DNA from: Synchiropus splendidus
Taxonomy: Eukaryota > Chordata > Actinopteri > Syngnathiformes > Callionymidae
Direction of reading: 5' to 3'
NCBI RefSeq assembly: GCF_027744825.2
Contig: NC_071343.1
Span: forward strand, 15,176,866-15,240,865
Length of the DNA stretch: 64,000 nucleotides
The notes beneath the pieces were generated by a model that was given only the letters and a program-made list of their open reading frames with translations, made no database searches and was not told the DNA's origin. Both the position numbers and the translations under genes were made by a program. Below, in pieces: positions 51,289 to 63,015 of this stretch; the stretch's first letter is position 1, and each line of letters opens with the position of its first letter.

Positions 51289-52806
51289 TATACAATTATA
51301 ATTATACATAAATGAAATAAATAAATAAATGTCAGTGTCAGACTTGAAAACAGAGAAAAACATAACTCAGACAGTATGATCCTACAGCTGGTCCCTGTAG
51401 CCATAATTATTTCTGAGGACGTGGACACACTCACCCTTCCTTATAAAATGTCACCCTAAAAAATAGTGGTGGTCGAATTTCCTTCATGGTGTCTGCAAGT
51501 CACTGACAGTGACTATGTAACACAGACCACAGGCTCCCGAGTTATTTTCAACATGACTCAGTCAGGCTGTTGTTGTGGTGTAGCTGTAGTTGTTGCCTTC
51601 CCCAGTCAAAGTGGTTTGATCTGGTTATTTAATTCAATTTAAAAAAACGGTCAGATCAGCTGCAGCTACACCTGACTACTGAATGTTTACATGAGTCTGA
51701 GTTTAGTCTTGGATTTGTTCTTCCGCCAGAGTGGGACTGAGACGATCTTAAAGCAGATTACCGCTGATCTGGTTTGAAAGGCTGTTAATCTTGGCTGAAC
51801 CTCGACTCGGGGAAACCCGTCTTCAGTAGCACTCGTCCAATAATGCACAAGTCTCCCTACTGCTGGAGCTCAGTCCCACTTGCTCACCCCGCAGAATAAT
51901 AATTAAGCTCGTGTTCCAGTGGTGTTAACACGCCACAGAATGGCTTTAGGTTTTGGGGAGAGCACTTAGTAAACCATCGGAGAAAATTGACATTGAAATG
52001 TTCTGCTCTGCTCTTGAGTTTTCTAATCTCTGTGAATGAGCAATTAAAGAAAAAAGAACGCCGGCCAGGGAGCTGTGTGTCTCTTTGTATTTACGTCACT
52101 CTTCCGTCCAGGGCTTCGTTGTAATGGACCTGCTGTGTCTTGAGACAAAGGGAAGCCGATTCCTTTATGCAGGTGTTCTGCGCCACAGATTAACAAGCTG
52201 CCAGTCACTTTGATGTGAAGACGGATGGTCGCCTTGCTTTCTGTTTCCTCTTGATCATCCAGCTCACACTCAATATGTACACGATGCAGGAACCTTCTTC
52301 TACTCCCCCACAACTCGCTGGAAGTCACTGGCCTTGCTGTTGCAAACTCAAGGTCCGAGGGCCAAATGTGGCCCTCCAAGTAATTTCATGAGGACCACAA
52401 ACGCCGCAAATTCATTTAGTAGAAGTTTAAAGAGCTGTCCAGTCGGAGTGGAGATCATAACTGTACAGAATTAATTTTGGAAAAGTAAAATAAAAACTGT
52501 GCAGATAAAGGGGAATTTGAGCGTTGATGGGAAGGCAGAAAAATATTTTTCAAGATGAAAATCAGAATTGTGAGTCAGTTTATGGACATTGATGCTAACC
52601 GCAGAACAGCCTATGCTAAAATTAGCCTTCAATGATTTATCAAGCCCAAGAGACCTTGGGCATTGTTGGGACTCGTGCCTTTAAACCTGGAAAAGAGTGA
52701 CAATATTTGTTATAATATTATAGACCTCATACAGACTATATTCTCCCCATGCCTTTGTTGTTTTGCTTGTGTATACATTTTAATACTTTTTTTGCATATG
52801 CATTCA
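51289..52806. other. intergenic DNA
   Basis: No gene. The words AAGGTCCGAGGGCCAAATGTGGCCCTCC near 52350 resemble the end of a hAT-type element and may be a TE remnant; low certainty. Confidence 0.4.
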
Positions 52807-52807
52807 T

Positions 52808-52808
<1 letters not shown>

Positions 52809-52888
<80 letters not shown>

Positions 52889-52935
52889 TAGATAGAGAGA
52901 CAGACAGACAGACAGACAGATAGACAGACAGATAC

Positions 52936-52976
<41 letters not shown>

Positions 52977-53049
52977 CACATAGATAGATAGACAGACAGA
53001 CAGACAGAGACAGACAGACACATAGATAGATACAGACAGACATACAGAC

Positions 53050-53080
<31 letters not shown>

Positions 53081-53121
53081 TAGACAGACAGACAGACAGA
53101 TAGATAGATAGATAGATAGAT

Positions 53122-53164
<43 letters not shown>

Positions 53165-53301
53165 GAGACAGACAGACACATAGATAGATACAGACAGACA
53201 TACAGACGGATAGATAGACAAACAGACAGACAGACACATAGATAGATAGAGAGATAGACAGACACATAGATCGATAGATAGACAGACAGACAGACAGACA
53301 C

Positions 53302-53368
<67 letters not shown>

Positions 53369-53369
53369 T
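52809..53369. repeat. GATA/GACA (Bkm-type) satellite array, about 560 bp
   Basis: Mixed blocks of GATA and GACA tetramers with occasional GAGA, CATA and TACA variants, ending in a pure GATA block (53303-53367). The mixed composition is that of Bkm-type satellite DNA. Frames read as Y-L-S/C-L-S repeats and are not genes. Confidence 0.98.
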
Positions 53370-53467
53370 AGTGGTGGGACTTTACTGAATTAATTATGAT
53401 TAATTAATAACGACATTATTACAATTAATAAATTGCAACAAAAATTACAACAACAAACATGGAGGAA

Positions 53468-53515
53468 TCCCTGAACAAAAGCAAACAAAAGCATCTGTTT
53501 GCTTTTGTTCAGGGA
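53468..53515. repeat. perfect 20-bp inverted repeat with 8-base loop
   Basis: Left arm TCCCTGAACAAAAGCAAACA (53468-53487), loop AAAGCATC, right arm TGTTTGCTTTTGTTCAGGGA (53496-53515). All 20 pairs match. The flanks do not extend the stem. Confidence 0.95.
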
Positions 53516-54089
53516 GGTTTTTCGCTACACAATGACCAGGGTTTCCACTACGCTGAATGTACTTGAAATTCTTATACAAATATTTTCAAGACATTAAAAG
53601 AGCTTTAGTTTAAGGTTTTATTATCCAATATTTTGTTGTTTAAATGTATGTATGTACCATCATCAATGGACCCATACATACTACACTCCAATTCATGGAT
53701 AACCCACTCCAACAACTCAGTCACTGTCAACCAAAAGGACTGAGAATTTTTCCCGCAACTTTTTCCATTGAAGAATGTCCTTTATGTAACTGCTTTCACA
53801 TCTGAATTTTGTTCAGCTGGTGTACCACACTTGATAGAACCGTTCACCACCACCTCTATTAAGTTGCAAACCTAATGGAGGCGGTGGTGATCTGCTGGCT
53901 TGATGTGACCTCTGTGACTCTGGCTGTAATCTTATTAACTCAGTGTGACCTCATTTAGCATGGGTGCCTCTGGAGAGCAGAAGAACTGGTCGGAGGTGGA
54001 CCAACAAGTGACCTGCTGCTGAACAAACTGCAGCTTAAAAGAAATAATCATGAACCTCCGGAGAGAGCCAACTGTCTTCAACCCACATC

Positions 54090-54472
54090 GCCCTGAGTGA
54101 CTTTATCGTCCTCAACCAAGATGTCGGACATGAACCGCTGCTCCCTTGTGAGGAATGGCGTCTCCTTCAAATGATGTTTGAGTCCCTCAGCTCCTCAGCT
54201 GTCTTGTGGTCTTCCTCACTAACTTTCTCAGTCCGGAACAGACTGCAGCAGTTATCCGCTCTGAAGAGAGCTTTCCTGCCATCCTCCTTGGGGTGAGAAG
54301 GAAGGATACCAGATGATCCTTCTCGCCAGGAACGCCAGATGCTCCGCTCATTGGGATCCCACCGAATCAAAACTTCACGGTCCAAAATCCGGCTTTTCTC
54401 CCCTTCAGCAAGATGAATGCAACCCATCTCCCTGCACATACTGTACCAACTCTGGCTCATCTTTTCTTGCAC
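54090..54472 (-). pseudogene. unidentified coding relic with a frame break
   Basis: On the minus strand, an ATG at 54457 opens a frame with non-repetitive, protein-like composition ('SWYSMCREMGCIHLAEGEK', 'RWDPNERSIWRSWREG', 'SHPKEDGRKALFRADNCC') that ends at 54167. In the adjacent frame the same style continues without a break from about 54185 ('GLKHHLKETPFLTREQRF', 'MSDILVEDDKVTQGDVG') to a TGA near 54096. This suggests one original reading frame broken by a single-base shift near 54180. I do not recognise the family. It could be a retrocopy or a decayed exon. Confidence 0.4.
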
Positions 54473-57400
54473 TTAAGGAAGAATAAATGAAAAAAAGACT
54501 TTCGACTTTCGGGCCCAAGTTATGACAATCTGCGTTTACTTTCATCATGTTTAGCTCACTAGCTATATGTCAAACGTGTTAATTGTATATGTGCATTGTT
54601 CTTGCACTTTTGTACAAGACAAAAAGACAAATACAAACAGCCTCGGCACTGAACATTTGTGCAGCAGGAGCATAAAAATGAAGACTCGCCGAGTGAAAAA
54701 TCCAATGTAGGAGTGGACGCCCACAGTCTGCTGACACCAGCACAGAGCTGCAGGTATTAAGGTATGGCTGCTGACATAAACTGCTCAGTACAATTACACA
54801 TTCATTCTAAAGGTCTGTGGAGCAGAAGTCATATCCGCTGAGATATATATATATGTGCAGTGAGGAATATGTGCTACGAGACACGACAGTCAATCGACCT
54901 GGTCGGAGCACGAGCGCTGGGGTTAAAAGAAATTCCAAAGGCACAAGTTAATGTTATGTGCTTGTTGCAGTCGCCTCTCTCTCTCTGCTGATTTCAGGTG
55001 CTAATGTTAGACTGAGACAGAGGCAGGACTTTTCGCTCAGAATATGGAGAGTTCCACTGAAGATACTGATGGTTTGTGCCCATATTTTAATGCCACATAA
55101 GGCGAGAAAGTACATAGCTTATGTCGGAGTAAAGACATCCGACAAAGGGTTTCATGAGGAGGATACAACTGTATCTTCATATCTTGTTGCTTGCTCAATC
55201 AGGCTGCTCTTCACCAGCGAAACTGCGCTCGCATTTGACCATTCATCATGAACTCACATGGGGTGAGTCATAACAAACAGGATCCACATTGAATGGACTT
55301 CAACATGCCCGAATCCCAAAGGACTACATAGCTTCCTACACGGTCTTCAACTCCGGGACCTGGGCGACCAATGAACCAGGCCTGATGTACAGTCAATTCT
55401 GAACCTGGTTCGACATCGAGACAATGACTCCACCAAGACTAAAGGTCAAACCTTTCTGAGTTCGAGCCAACAGAGCAAATCCTCAGCCACGGTCCGGCGC
55501 TTCAGCACCACCTACTACAGCAGCGGTTGTAATGTAATGCAATTGTTAATATCGAATTTGATTCACTTTCATCACTTTTATGCAAGTGACTACTTTGTCA
55601 TCAGTGAGGGACTTTTTTATCCCAAGCAGCTTTTACGTTTTTTAATAGATCAGACACTTGTGTAAATTTGTGAAACACAAAACAGTTCAAAAATAACTTC
55701 TCTTCCTTTGAGTTGACAAACCAGGGTTTCATTTTGGGAGTGTCTGGGGCAGCTGCAGTTTCAATTGGATGTGTTCAATTGGACCTTTTTTTTTTTGCTA
55801 TAATGCAACCGATCGCTTGGCGAGCTTCTGACTTGAGCTGCTGCTACTCGCTGGAGACCTCCGACCTCCGTCAACAAAAAGATTTCACGATACTTGAAGG
55901 TCTCTTGCTCTGAAAAACAATTTTTTACTTCTATCTTACTAACCCCGTCATTTTCTTCAAGCACATGCTGAGGGGCGGTGGAGCCAAGCAGAGACGCTCA
56001 CTCAGAGAGTGAGACACGGAAACATGGAGATGGATGAGTCGATGGAAGATTGTTGGGAAAAGAAATAGAAGGTCCTGAATGCTGCGGCAGCCTGTGCTGA
56101 CGTGAGGAGTGTTCCCAAACACAGCGAGTAGCGACTGCAGACCCACTGCATTACCATACTGACACACAAACACACGCACAACAACGCTCCTGCAGGCAGG
56201 CGGAGCTGAATGGGACAGAATCTTCTGTTCCACACCAGAAGAGGTCACTGTGTACTCTGACACGACTGCTGTGAGCAGGTGACGTTGTCTGGTGTTGATG
56301 GTGCATCTATTTATTTCTGCCTCAGAAAACAGGCAACCTGCAGTTCCATTTTCTTTCTCCAGAAACTCAAGCTTCATCTATTTTGTTTTTCAGATTTCAG
56401 ACTCAAAATGGAGATTTAATGGTTGTTTGAGGATGGAATTGGACAAAGTAAACACATACTGGATAACACGGATCAGGTTTTAGTTAAGGTCTTGTGTGTT
56501 GGTGGCACTTAGTGCAGAACTGGGCCAATGCGGCCCGGGGGCCCTATGCAGGCCTTTGCCTGTGTTTTTGCAGCCCTCAGACTTTAAATATACAATTGAT
56601 AAATTGTCATTTTCTGTTATTTTTTAAAAATCCTTTTCCCGTTTAGCCAGTACTTGTTCAACAGTAAATACAATGCATTCATGACTACACTTTTCGTTTA
56701 TCATTTTAGTATTTTCCTCAAAATTCGTTGAAATAAAATTCATAATATATTTTGAAAAAAATGCTTTTTTATCTTCGATGTTTAGTCCATAGTTTTATTA
56801 TGATTTCTATTCAAATAAGATGTAAAATGTTTCTGTAAATACACTTTGTAATATCCTTGCGTCCATTGAACCTTTTATGGTTCATTTTGTCCTTGTTATT
56901 TTAGATTTTTTTCCATCACATTTCATAGTCATTTCTTTTGGCATGATGGCCCCTCATAACAGTCACATTTTATAATGTGGCCATTTAGGAAGTCTAACTT
57001 CCCGCCTCTGACTTGGTGCAAGGGGAGCTGCTGTCTAGATGGTGCAGCACCAAGATGACAAGTCAACAGACAGCCCTAGAGAGGCGGCGCTGTATGGTGT
57101 GTAGAGTGAAGAACCAGTGCACCGATTGATTCCAGGACCATCTCTGCTCATGAGTTAGAGGATGTGTCTCAGAGTATAGAGGTGAAGGAAGATAGAGCCC
57201 GACTGAGAATAGGGCAGTTGAATCCAAGGATGGAGAAAAGAAAGGAGGCAGTACTAGGGAGGATGAAAAGTAGGACAGACAGGGGTTCCCAGGTCAGAAG
57301 ACAACTTTGCAGTATGTTCAAAAGAAGCCTGTTTACAGCGGAAGTAATATCAAGTCCAAAAACCAAAATTAAAATCGCTATATTTTCTTTCAGAGAGGTT

Positions 57401-58560
57401 ACAAATAAGGTTAAAAATAAAAGTAGTGCAGTCTATATTAAGGTTGACTTATCCTCTCCAAAGACAAGAATGAGGGAGTTTTTTTCTCGGTGTAGATTGC
57501 TGTCAGATGAGGGGGAGATCAGGGATCTCATGAAAATTTCACTCTTTCTTGGGAGGTTTTACAGAAATGTCAAGCTGCGAGGAAGCTACGGGGTAGATTC
57601 AGACTCCAATCACAGTGGAGCTTGAGGTTGAAATCTTGGTAGCGGGGTTCCTCCACTGACACAGATAGAACCTGTCTGGATGTGACTGCCAGGGGAGCTG
57701 AACCATTTCCATGTGATTCAAACGGATACGATCAGAACAAGGATAACTGCTTGGACTGAACCACCCGGGCATGTCTCGCCAGCCCATCATTTTCCTTACT
57801 GAAATACAACTCACTGCACTCAAGAGGCTCAAGAGTACGGGCCCGTTCCCACTGACCCCTTCTGCTCCGCTATGCTTGCCCTCGAGGACCACCATGGTTT
57901 GGACCTTCTTCAGGGCAGACTCTCTGACTGGCCAGCAGAGATGTTCGACATGACTTTAGGATACTGCTGATCTCTTTCCCAGCAGGCAGACTTTTTGGCT
58001 ACCTTTCAGGTGACTTGCATCTCTCTACACAACAACGACGTGCAGATTTTTCTGGTGCAGGTGGTGGATGAGTTGATGCAGTGGGTGATGGAGACAACCT
58101 CCTCATGAATGTCAGAACAAACACGAGTGCTGCAAAGACTACGCATCCCTCTCACTAGGCAAAGTCCAGAGGACTTCTTGAGAAGAATTCAATTCTTCAC
58201 TGTCTGAAGACCTTCACTTCCGGCTGTTAGCTGGTGAACAGAACCCAAAAAGAGTTGGGGCCAAAGTGGTCTCTCCTTCACAGAACGGCATAGTGAGACC
58301 TAACACCTCCATGTTTTCCACCAATTTCCATTTAAACAGCGGTTTCTAACCTCTCTGGCACAGACCTGCGGTTTCAGAGTTGGAGGAGGTTACCCTCCGC
58401 CAAAACACTGATCCACGGGCCACTAAATAGAATAGTTTTAAAAATAAGTTCACTTTAATTGACATTCTTTCTACTGGTATTGGTCTGGTTATTATAAACT
58501 TGACACCTGCAGACCTCCAGCTTCAGTTCCGCCTCCGAAAGAAGACGTCGAAGACACTGA
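54473..58560. other. intergenic DNA with faint TE traces
   Basis: No supported gene. Around 56519-56580 the words GCGGCCCGGGGGCCC resemble hAT-type repeat ends, and 58340-58440 contains similar repeat-like words. A 153-codon GTG-initiated frame at 57164-57625 has no recognisable domain. Confidence 0.35.
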
Positions 58561-58745
58561 ACAGGTGGTCATAATGTATTGGCATCTGTTACCAAGCGTC
58601 TACAGGTGTGTGTTCAGATGTGGCAGCGGAATGTTGAGTGTGTGTTTTGAATGGGTCGTTCCTCTCCTCCGTTTCCTCACAGTACCAAAGGTGCGTATCA
58701 TTGGATCAGTAGCTGCTCCCTGCCACACTGCCCAATCGCATCCAG

Positions 58746-58832
58746 GGAGAGACACGAAGAGAGAGGGAGAGAGTGAGAGAAGGAGGGATGGGGGAGGGGG
58801 AGAAAGAGAGGGAGACAGGGAGAGAGGGAGAT
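58746..58832. repeat. purine (GA-rich) mirror tract
   Basis: About 87 bases almost purely A and G on the plus strand; a candidate for triplex (H-DNA) formation. Confidence 0.85.
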
Positions 58833-58984
58833 TGATCATCTGAACGTCCTGGGCCTTTTTACACCCCTTGGAGAATCACCTCAGTTCTTTCTACATCCAT
58901 TTTGTTTTCTTTGCCTCCATTATCGGATTTAAAGCTTAAGGGTTTTTCTTTTTCTTTTCTTTTCTTTCTTTTGTCTGAGTGCGC

Positions 58985-59070
58985 GTGTGTATGCGTGTGT
59001 GTGTGTGTGTGTGTGTTGGTGGTGGGGTATTATCCAGGCAGGAGACGTGCCACCACCAGCAGCAGCAGCA

Positions 59071-59104
<34 letters not shown>

Positions 59105-59143
59105 AGTCACATCTCTCCATCCCGGGCACGTCGGCAACACCAG
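58985..59143 (+). other. possible neuroligin 5' untranslated exon with (GT)n and (CAG)n
   Basis: A GT run (58985-59020) is followed by a CAG array with one CAT/CAC interruption zone (59057-59104), and the stretch ends at a donor-like CACCAG|GTGAAT (59143/59144) entering a CpG-rich area. The next acceptor on the same strand would be at 62537. Assignment to the neuroligin is inference. Confidence 0.3.
59057..59104 (+). repeat. (CAG)n trinucleotide repeat
   Basis: Two CAG runs separated by CATCAGCAC, the longer about ten units. No coding ORF with support reads through it. Confidence 0.95.
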
Positions 59144-59433
59144 GTGAATATTGCGGCGCGCAGGAGCATGTTCCCGGGACCTCGTGTCTCTCCACTCGGG
59201 AGGAAACAGTACATTCTTCTCCCGCTTGCCATTGCCGAGATGTTTTGCTGCAGCGGGGGAAACGTGTCGAGCCTTTTTTTTTTTTTTATTTCAGCGAGTG
59301 TGTTTTGTCGTAGTCAGCTTCCGCGGCGGCAGATCTGCGCACAGATGAGCGCAGTCTTTACGCTATCTTCTACCAGGTTTTCGCCCTTTAAGAATGAGAT
59401 TTGAGAGAGAATGTGGAGGACGACGGGATGTCA

Positions 59434-59521
59434 GGGAGGGGGGTGGGGGGTGGGGGGGATCGTTTTGATAAATGGAGCGTTATTCGGCGACTGTGTGCGC
59501 GCGCGCGCGCGTGTGCGTGTG
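59434..59521. other. G-run tract next to (CG)n: quadruplex- and Z-DNA-prone block
   Basis: Four or more G runs at 59434-59458 are followed by GTGTGCGCGCGCGCGCGCGTGTGCGTGTG at 59492-59521 (alternating purine-pyrimidine). Both are classic non-B DNA motifs, here about 3 kb upstream of the neuroligin start codon. Confidence 0.7.
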
Positions 59522-62500
59522 ATCACCACTGGAATGTTAACTAGCACCTTGGACAGCAACACACTCCAACATGGGCGGAGCGATAGTACTGATCAGAATC
59601 CGACTGTGCGCGTGAGCGTGTGTTTGTGTGTGTGTGTGTGTGTAATAACACGGAAATTGATGCGATGTGTTTCTGCATGTGTTAATATTCTGCCCTCAGA
59701 GTGAGAACAGCAGGGGAGCAGCTGTGTGTGTGTGTTGGCGAGTGTGTGTGTGAGATGTATTTTTTGGAGGTGGTTGTGTAAATTACATTTCTATATCTAT
59801 ATATATGTGTGTGCGTGTGTGTGTGTGTGTGTGCGTGTGTGGTTCACCCTAAGAGATTAAGTGATCAATTTTCTGTCTGTTTCAGTTGGAACCTAATTGC
59901 ATGTGTGTGCGTGAGAGAGTGTGCCCAAATATGGAGAATGCATCTTTAGTTCTGAAAGTTCTCTGCAACACAGGAGCATTATCTGCTGAAATGATATGTG
60001 TTCATGACGGTGTGTGAAGGTGGGAATCACGGTAAATATGCGTGTGTGTGTTCTGTGGTAGGAACGTTCCTCAAGTGATCAAGAGTGATGGGCTTCGCTT
60101 TTATGGTCACCAAGTGTGTGTGATGGGGAATAGAATCACTAGAAATATCCCTTCATTCATTTAACAAAATCCCTTAATGGAGTCGAGGAGCTGGGGACAA
60201 GCACTCACCTCCTCTCACACCTGCGGACACCTCTGTATGTGTGGGATGAAAGCCGAGTTCCCTGAGGAAACCCATGCGGAGGAACATGCGGAGAACATAG
60301 AAACCTCTCACAAAAGGATCCATGTTGGCTCAGAGAGTTGCCTCAAGCTGGAGTGGAAGCAGTGTCCTTCCCGCCGAGGCTGAGCTGCTACGGGAATTTC
60401 CCATTTTGATGCTTTGTGCACTGGTGGAATAGAAATGTCTTGTGAGTGTGTCAGCTATTCAGTCTCTTACATCTGTCGAGTTTAAACATTCACCTGGGTG
60501 TGTAATATGTTGCCTAGTTGTATGAAAACTTTTTACTGTGTTGTGTATTTGTTAGCTTGATTTATAGTGGGTATGTGTCTATATGCACGTGTCCTTTCTG
60601 GTGCACAGTATGTGGTGGACTATAAGGAGAGAATGAAAAAAAAAGGTGCAATTTCGAGAGGCTCAAGTGAGTGTTCATTTGTGGTATGTTTGGGAAGGTG
60701 GAGCGTGTCAGATGAAGACCCTCAGTGTGTTTGTGTCAGAGAGAATAAAAAGGAAGCCAGCTAGCATCAGTGAGGAATGCGTGCGCAGCCAATTGTGGAA
60801 TGTTGTGAGCCTGCATTCAGACAACATGAAGTGTGTGGTGTTGAGACAGCGAGATAGAGATATTACTGTGTGTGTGTGTGTGTGTCAGAGGCGTCCTACC
60901 TCATGCTACACAGGTCAGGAGCCCTGCGGTGTGTTCGCGGTTTAATTAAGCATGAGACGTGACTCTCCACCCTTCTCCCACCCCCGACCCCCCAATCCCC
61001 CCCATCCGCTCCTCTGATCTGTGAAACGGCGTAGCGAGGACGTGACATATGTCTGTGGCTCATACTGGAGACACACATCTCGTCCGTGTGACACATCGGC
61101 AACGACAGCCTGACATGGAGTTAAACTCACCACACGTGTGAATTGGACAACGAAGCAGCAATAACGTCAGCATTAACTTCTGTAGAGACTTTGAAATTCT
61201 ATCAAAGCATTAGGTCTTAGGAAACTGCTATGGAAACTTCAACTGATGCAGTACATTATGGGTCTGGTAGTATAGCAGTGGCGGACCTTTTCTTCTCTGC
61301 ACATTCGCTTCAATCCAACTCATCATTCAGTTTTACAAAGTTGCAGGGGGAGGAGTCTATTTGGGAGGAAGGTGGGAGGGGCCAATGGGATGGCTCAAAC
61401 TGCTGCTTGGGTTAAGGAAATTCCAGATGAAGTCATTAAATACGTACTCAAATGTCTCATGAGTATCATGTTCCCACTGCGCTTGGGTTTCCTACAGGCA
61501 CTATGGTTTCCTCCCACAGTTACGGGGCGTCCATTGGTGTAGATGTGTGTGAGTGGTTGCTTGTCTGTGCCTTCTAATGGACTAGAAACTTGTACTCTCC
61601 ATATAAATAAAAAACATACTGTAATGGATCCTAATATAAGATCTTATAAAGTATGAATGTGACAATTCAAGAATAGGTAAATACTTTCCACTTTTTCCTT
61701 CTATTGACATGAATCTTTCCAGCATTTTCAATAAAAAAAAAATAGAATTTTCCTTATTTGTTTTCCACATAGTATATTTTGCAATCCATCAATCCCTCTT
61801 TTATTCATTCCACATATTCAGGCTACATAGGTTGAATAATAAGGTGCTTTACCCCATTTATGGTACTTTCTGACCTTATTCCTTATGACGTCATTTATTT
61901 GACAACATATTCTACTTCTCATGATTTTTTAAATAATGACCCTGTGTGATGATTCATGTTTTAATTTGTCTTGCAACATTTACATTTTTGAATATTCACC
62001 AGCCGAGGTGTTCACGGGAAAATCACCCCCCCAGGGTTATGGGGTAGAACCCTGGAAAAAAAAAAAGAATATGAATAATGAGTCACTGCTCCATTATTAA
62101 GCGTTATTAATAATTCCGTGTGATGTCCTCTGTGTGTGTAGAGAGGCATGTGTTTAGCAAGAATGCTTGTCATTCTCTTCCTCTGACTCCTTCTCTGGCT
62201 TCGTCTCTTTTCCAGGAGGGTGTTCGCTCTTGTCATGGGGTTGACCGGAAGACGAGAGTGACGGAAGAACAGTGATGCCACTGTTTACATAACCGAAGAC
62301 CCACACACATACACACTCACACACATGCATCCCCTTAAACATCCACACACATAGCGATTCAAGGGACAAACTGGGACTGAGTCACTGCACTCTGAAGAAT
62401 CAACAGTCACACTGAGACGAGAAGGAAGAAAGCACCCACGAGACGCTGTGTCCGACGTGCTATGGGCCAAGCTGAGGAGGAGCTGTGGTCAACGGTAGTG

Positions 62501-62537
62501 CACCTCTGAAGAACATCCATCTCTCTGCTCTTCTCAG
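59522..62537. other. upstream region or 5' intron of the neuroligin gene
   Basis: Many GT-rich microsatellite patches (59620-59645, 59720-59755, 59805-59845, 60865-60885). C-run tract at 60967-61004. A stem of 8 bp with a 9-base loop (CCAGGGTT...AACCCTGG) at 62031-62055. No other coding sequence. Confidence 0.5.
60967..61004 (-). other. C-run tract (G-quadruplex candidate on minus strand)
   Basis: Five runs of three or more C within 40 bases; the complementary strand satisfies the usual G-quadruplex pattern. Confidence 0.6.
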
Positions 62538-62564
62538 TTCACTCTCTTATATCTCACGTGAACC

Positions 62565-63015
62565 ATGGATGAGCGGAGGCCCGGGAGAGCTCCGCCTCTC
62601 TCCATCCTCTTCTTCAGCTTCTCTGCTGGGATTCTATTGTTCCTCTCGCTTCCATCCTCTTCAGCCCAGCAGACTGTTCCTGTCATATCCACAGCCCAAG
62701 GCCGTATCCGTGGTATGCTAACCCCTCTGCCCTCTGACCTCCTGGGCCCTGTGGTTCAGTACCTGGGTGTGCCCTACGCCAGACCTCCCACTGGAGATCG
62801 ACGCTTTCAAGCCCCGGAGCCCCCTCTACCTTGGCCAGGGATACGCAACGTAACCCAGTTTGCACCCGTGTGTCCGCAATCGCTAGACGAGAGGAGCATG
62901 CTGGGAGATATGATGCCACCCTGGCTCACCGCGAATCTGGATACAGCAGCCACGTATATGACGCACCAGAGCGAGGACTGCCTCTATCTCAACATCTACG
63001 TCCCCACAGAGGAAG
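62565..63015 (+). CDS. nlgn4: neuroligin, first coding exon (NLGN4 type), 3' part beyond window
   Basis: The exon begins after a strong acceptor (CTGCTCTTCTCAG, 62525-62537); the ATG at 62565 has a good context (AACCATGG). It encodes a signal peptide ('[19 protein letters not shown]', about residues 10-30) and then the start of the cholinesterase-like domain: '[20 protein letters not shown]', '[18 protein letters not shown]', '[16 protein letters not shown]'. It ends at the donor GAAG|GTGAGC after 150 codons plus one base, the position of the usual neuroligin exon end near splice site A. 'TPLP' after the start of the domain and 'LDERS' are features I recall from NLGN4 and not from NLGN1-3. 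Role: postsynaptic membrane adhesion protein binding presynaptic neurexins; catalytically inactive esterase fold. An N-glycosylation site NVT is present. The member assignment is less certain than the family. Confidence 0.88.

Noticed and set aside
52710..53303. Three overlapping minus-strand frames of 165-197 codons
   Set aside because: They are translations of the GATA/GACA array (repeats of Y-L-S and C-L-S) and not genes.
57164..57625. 153-codon frame starting with GTG
   Set aside because: No ATG start, no domain recognised, A/G-rich sequence where stops are scarce; no flanking splice or promoter evidence.
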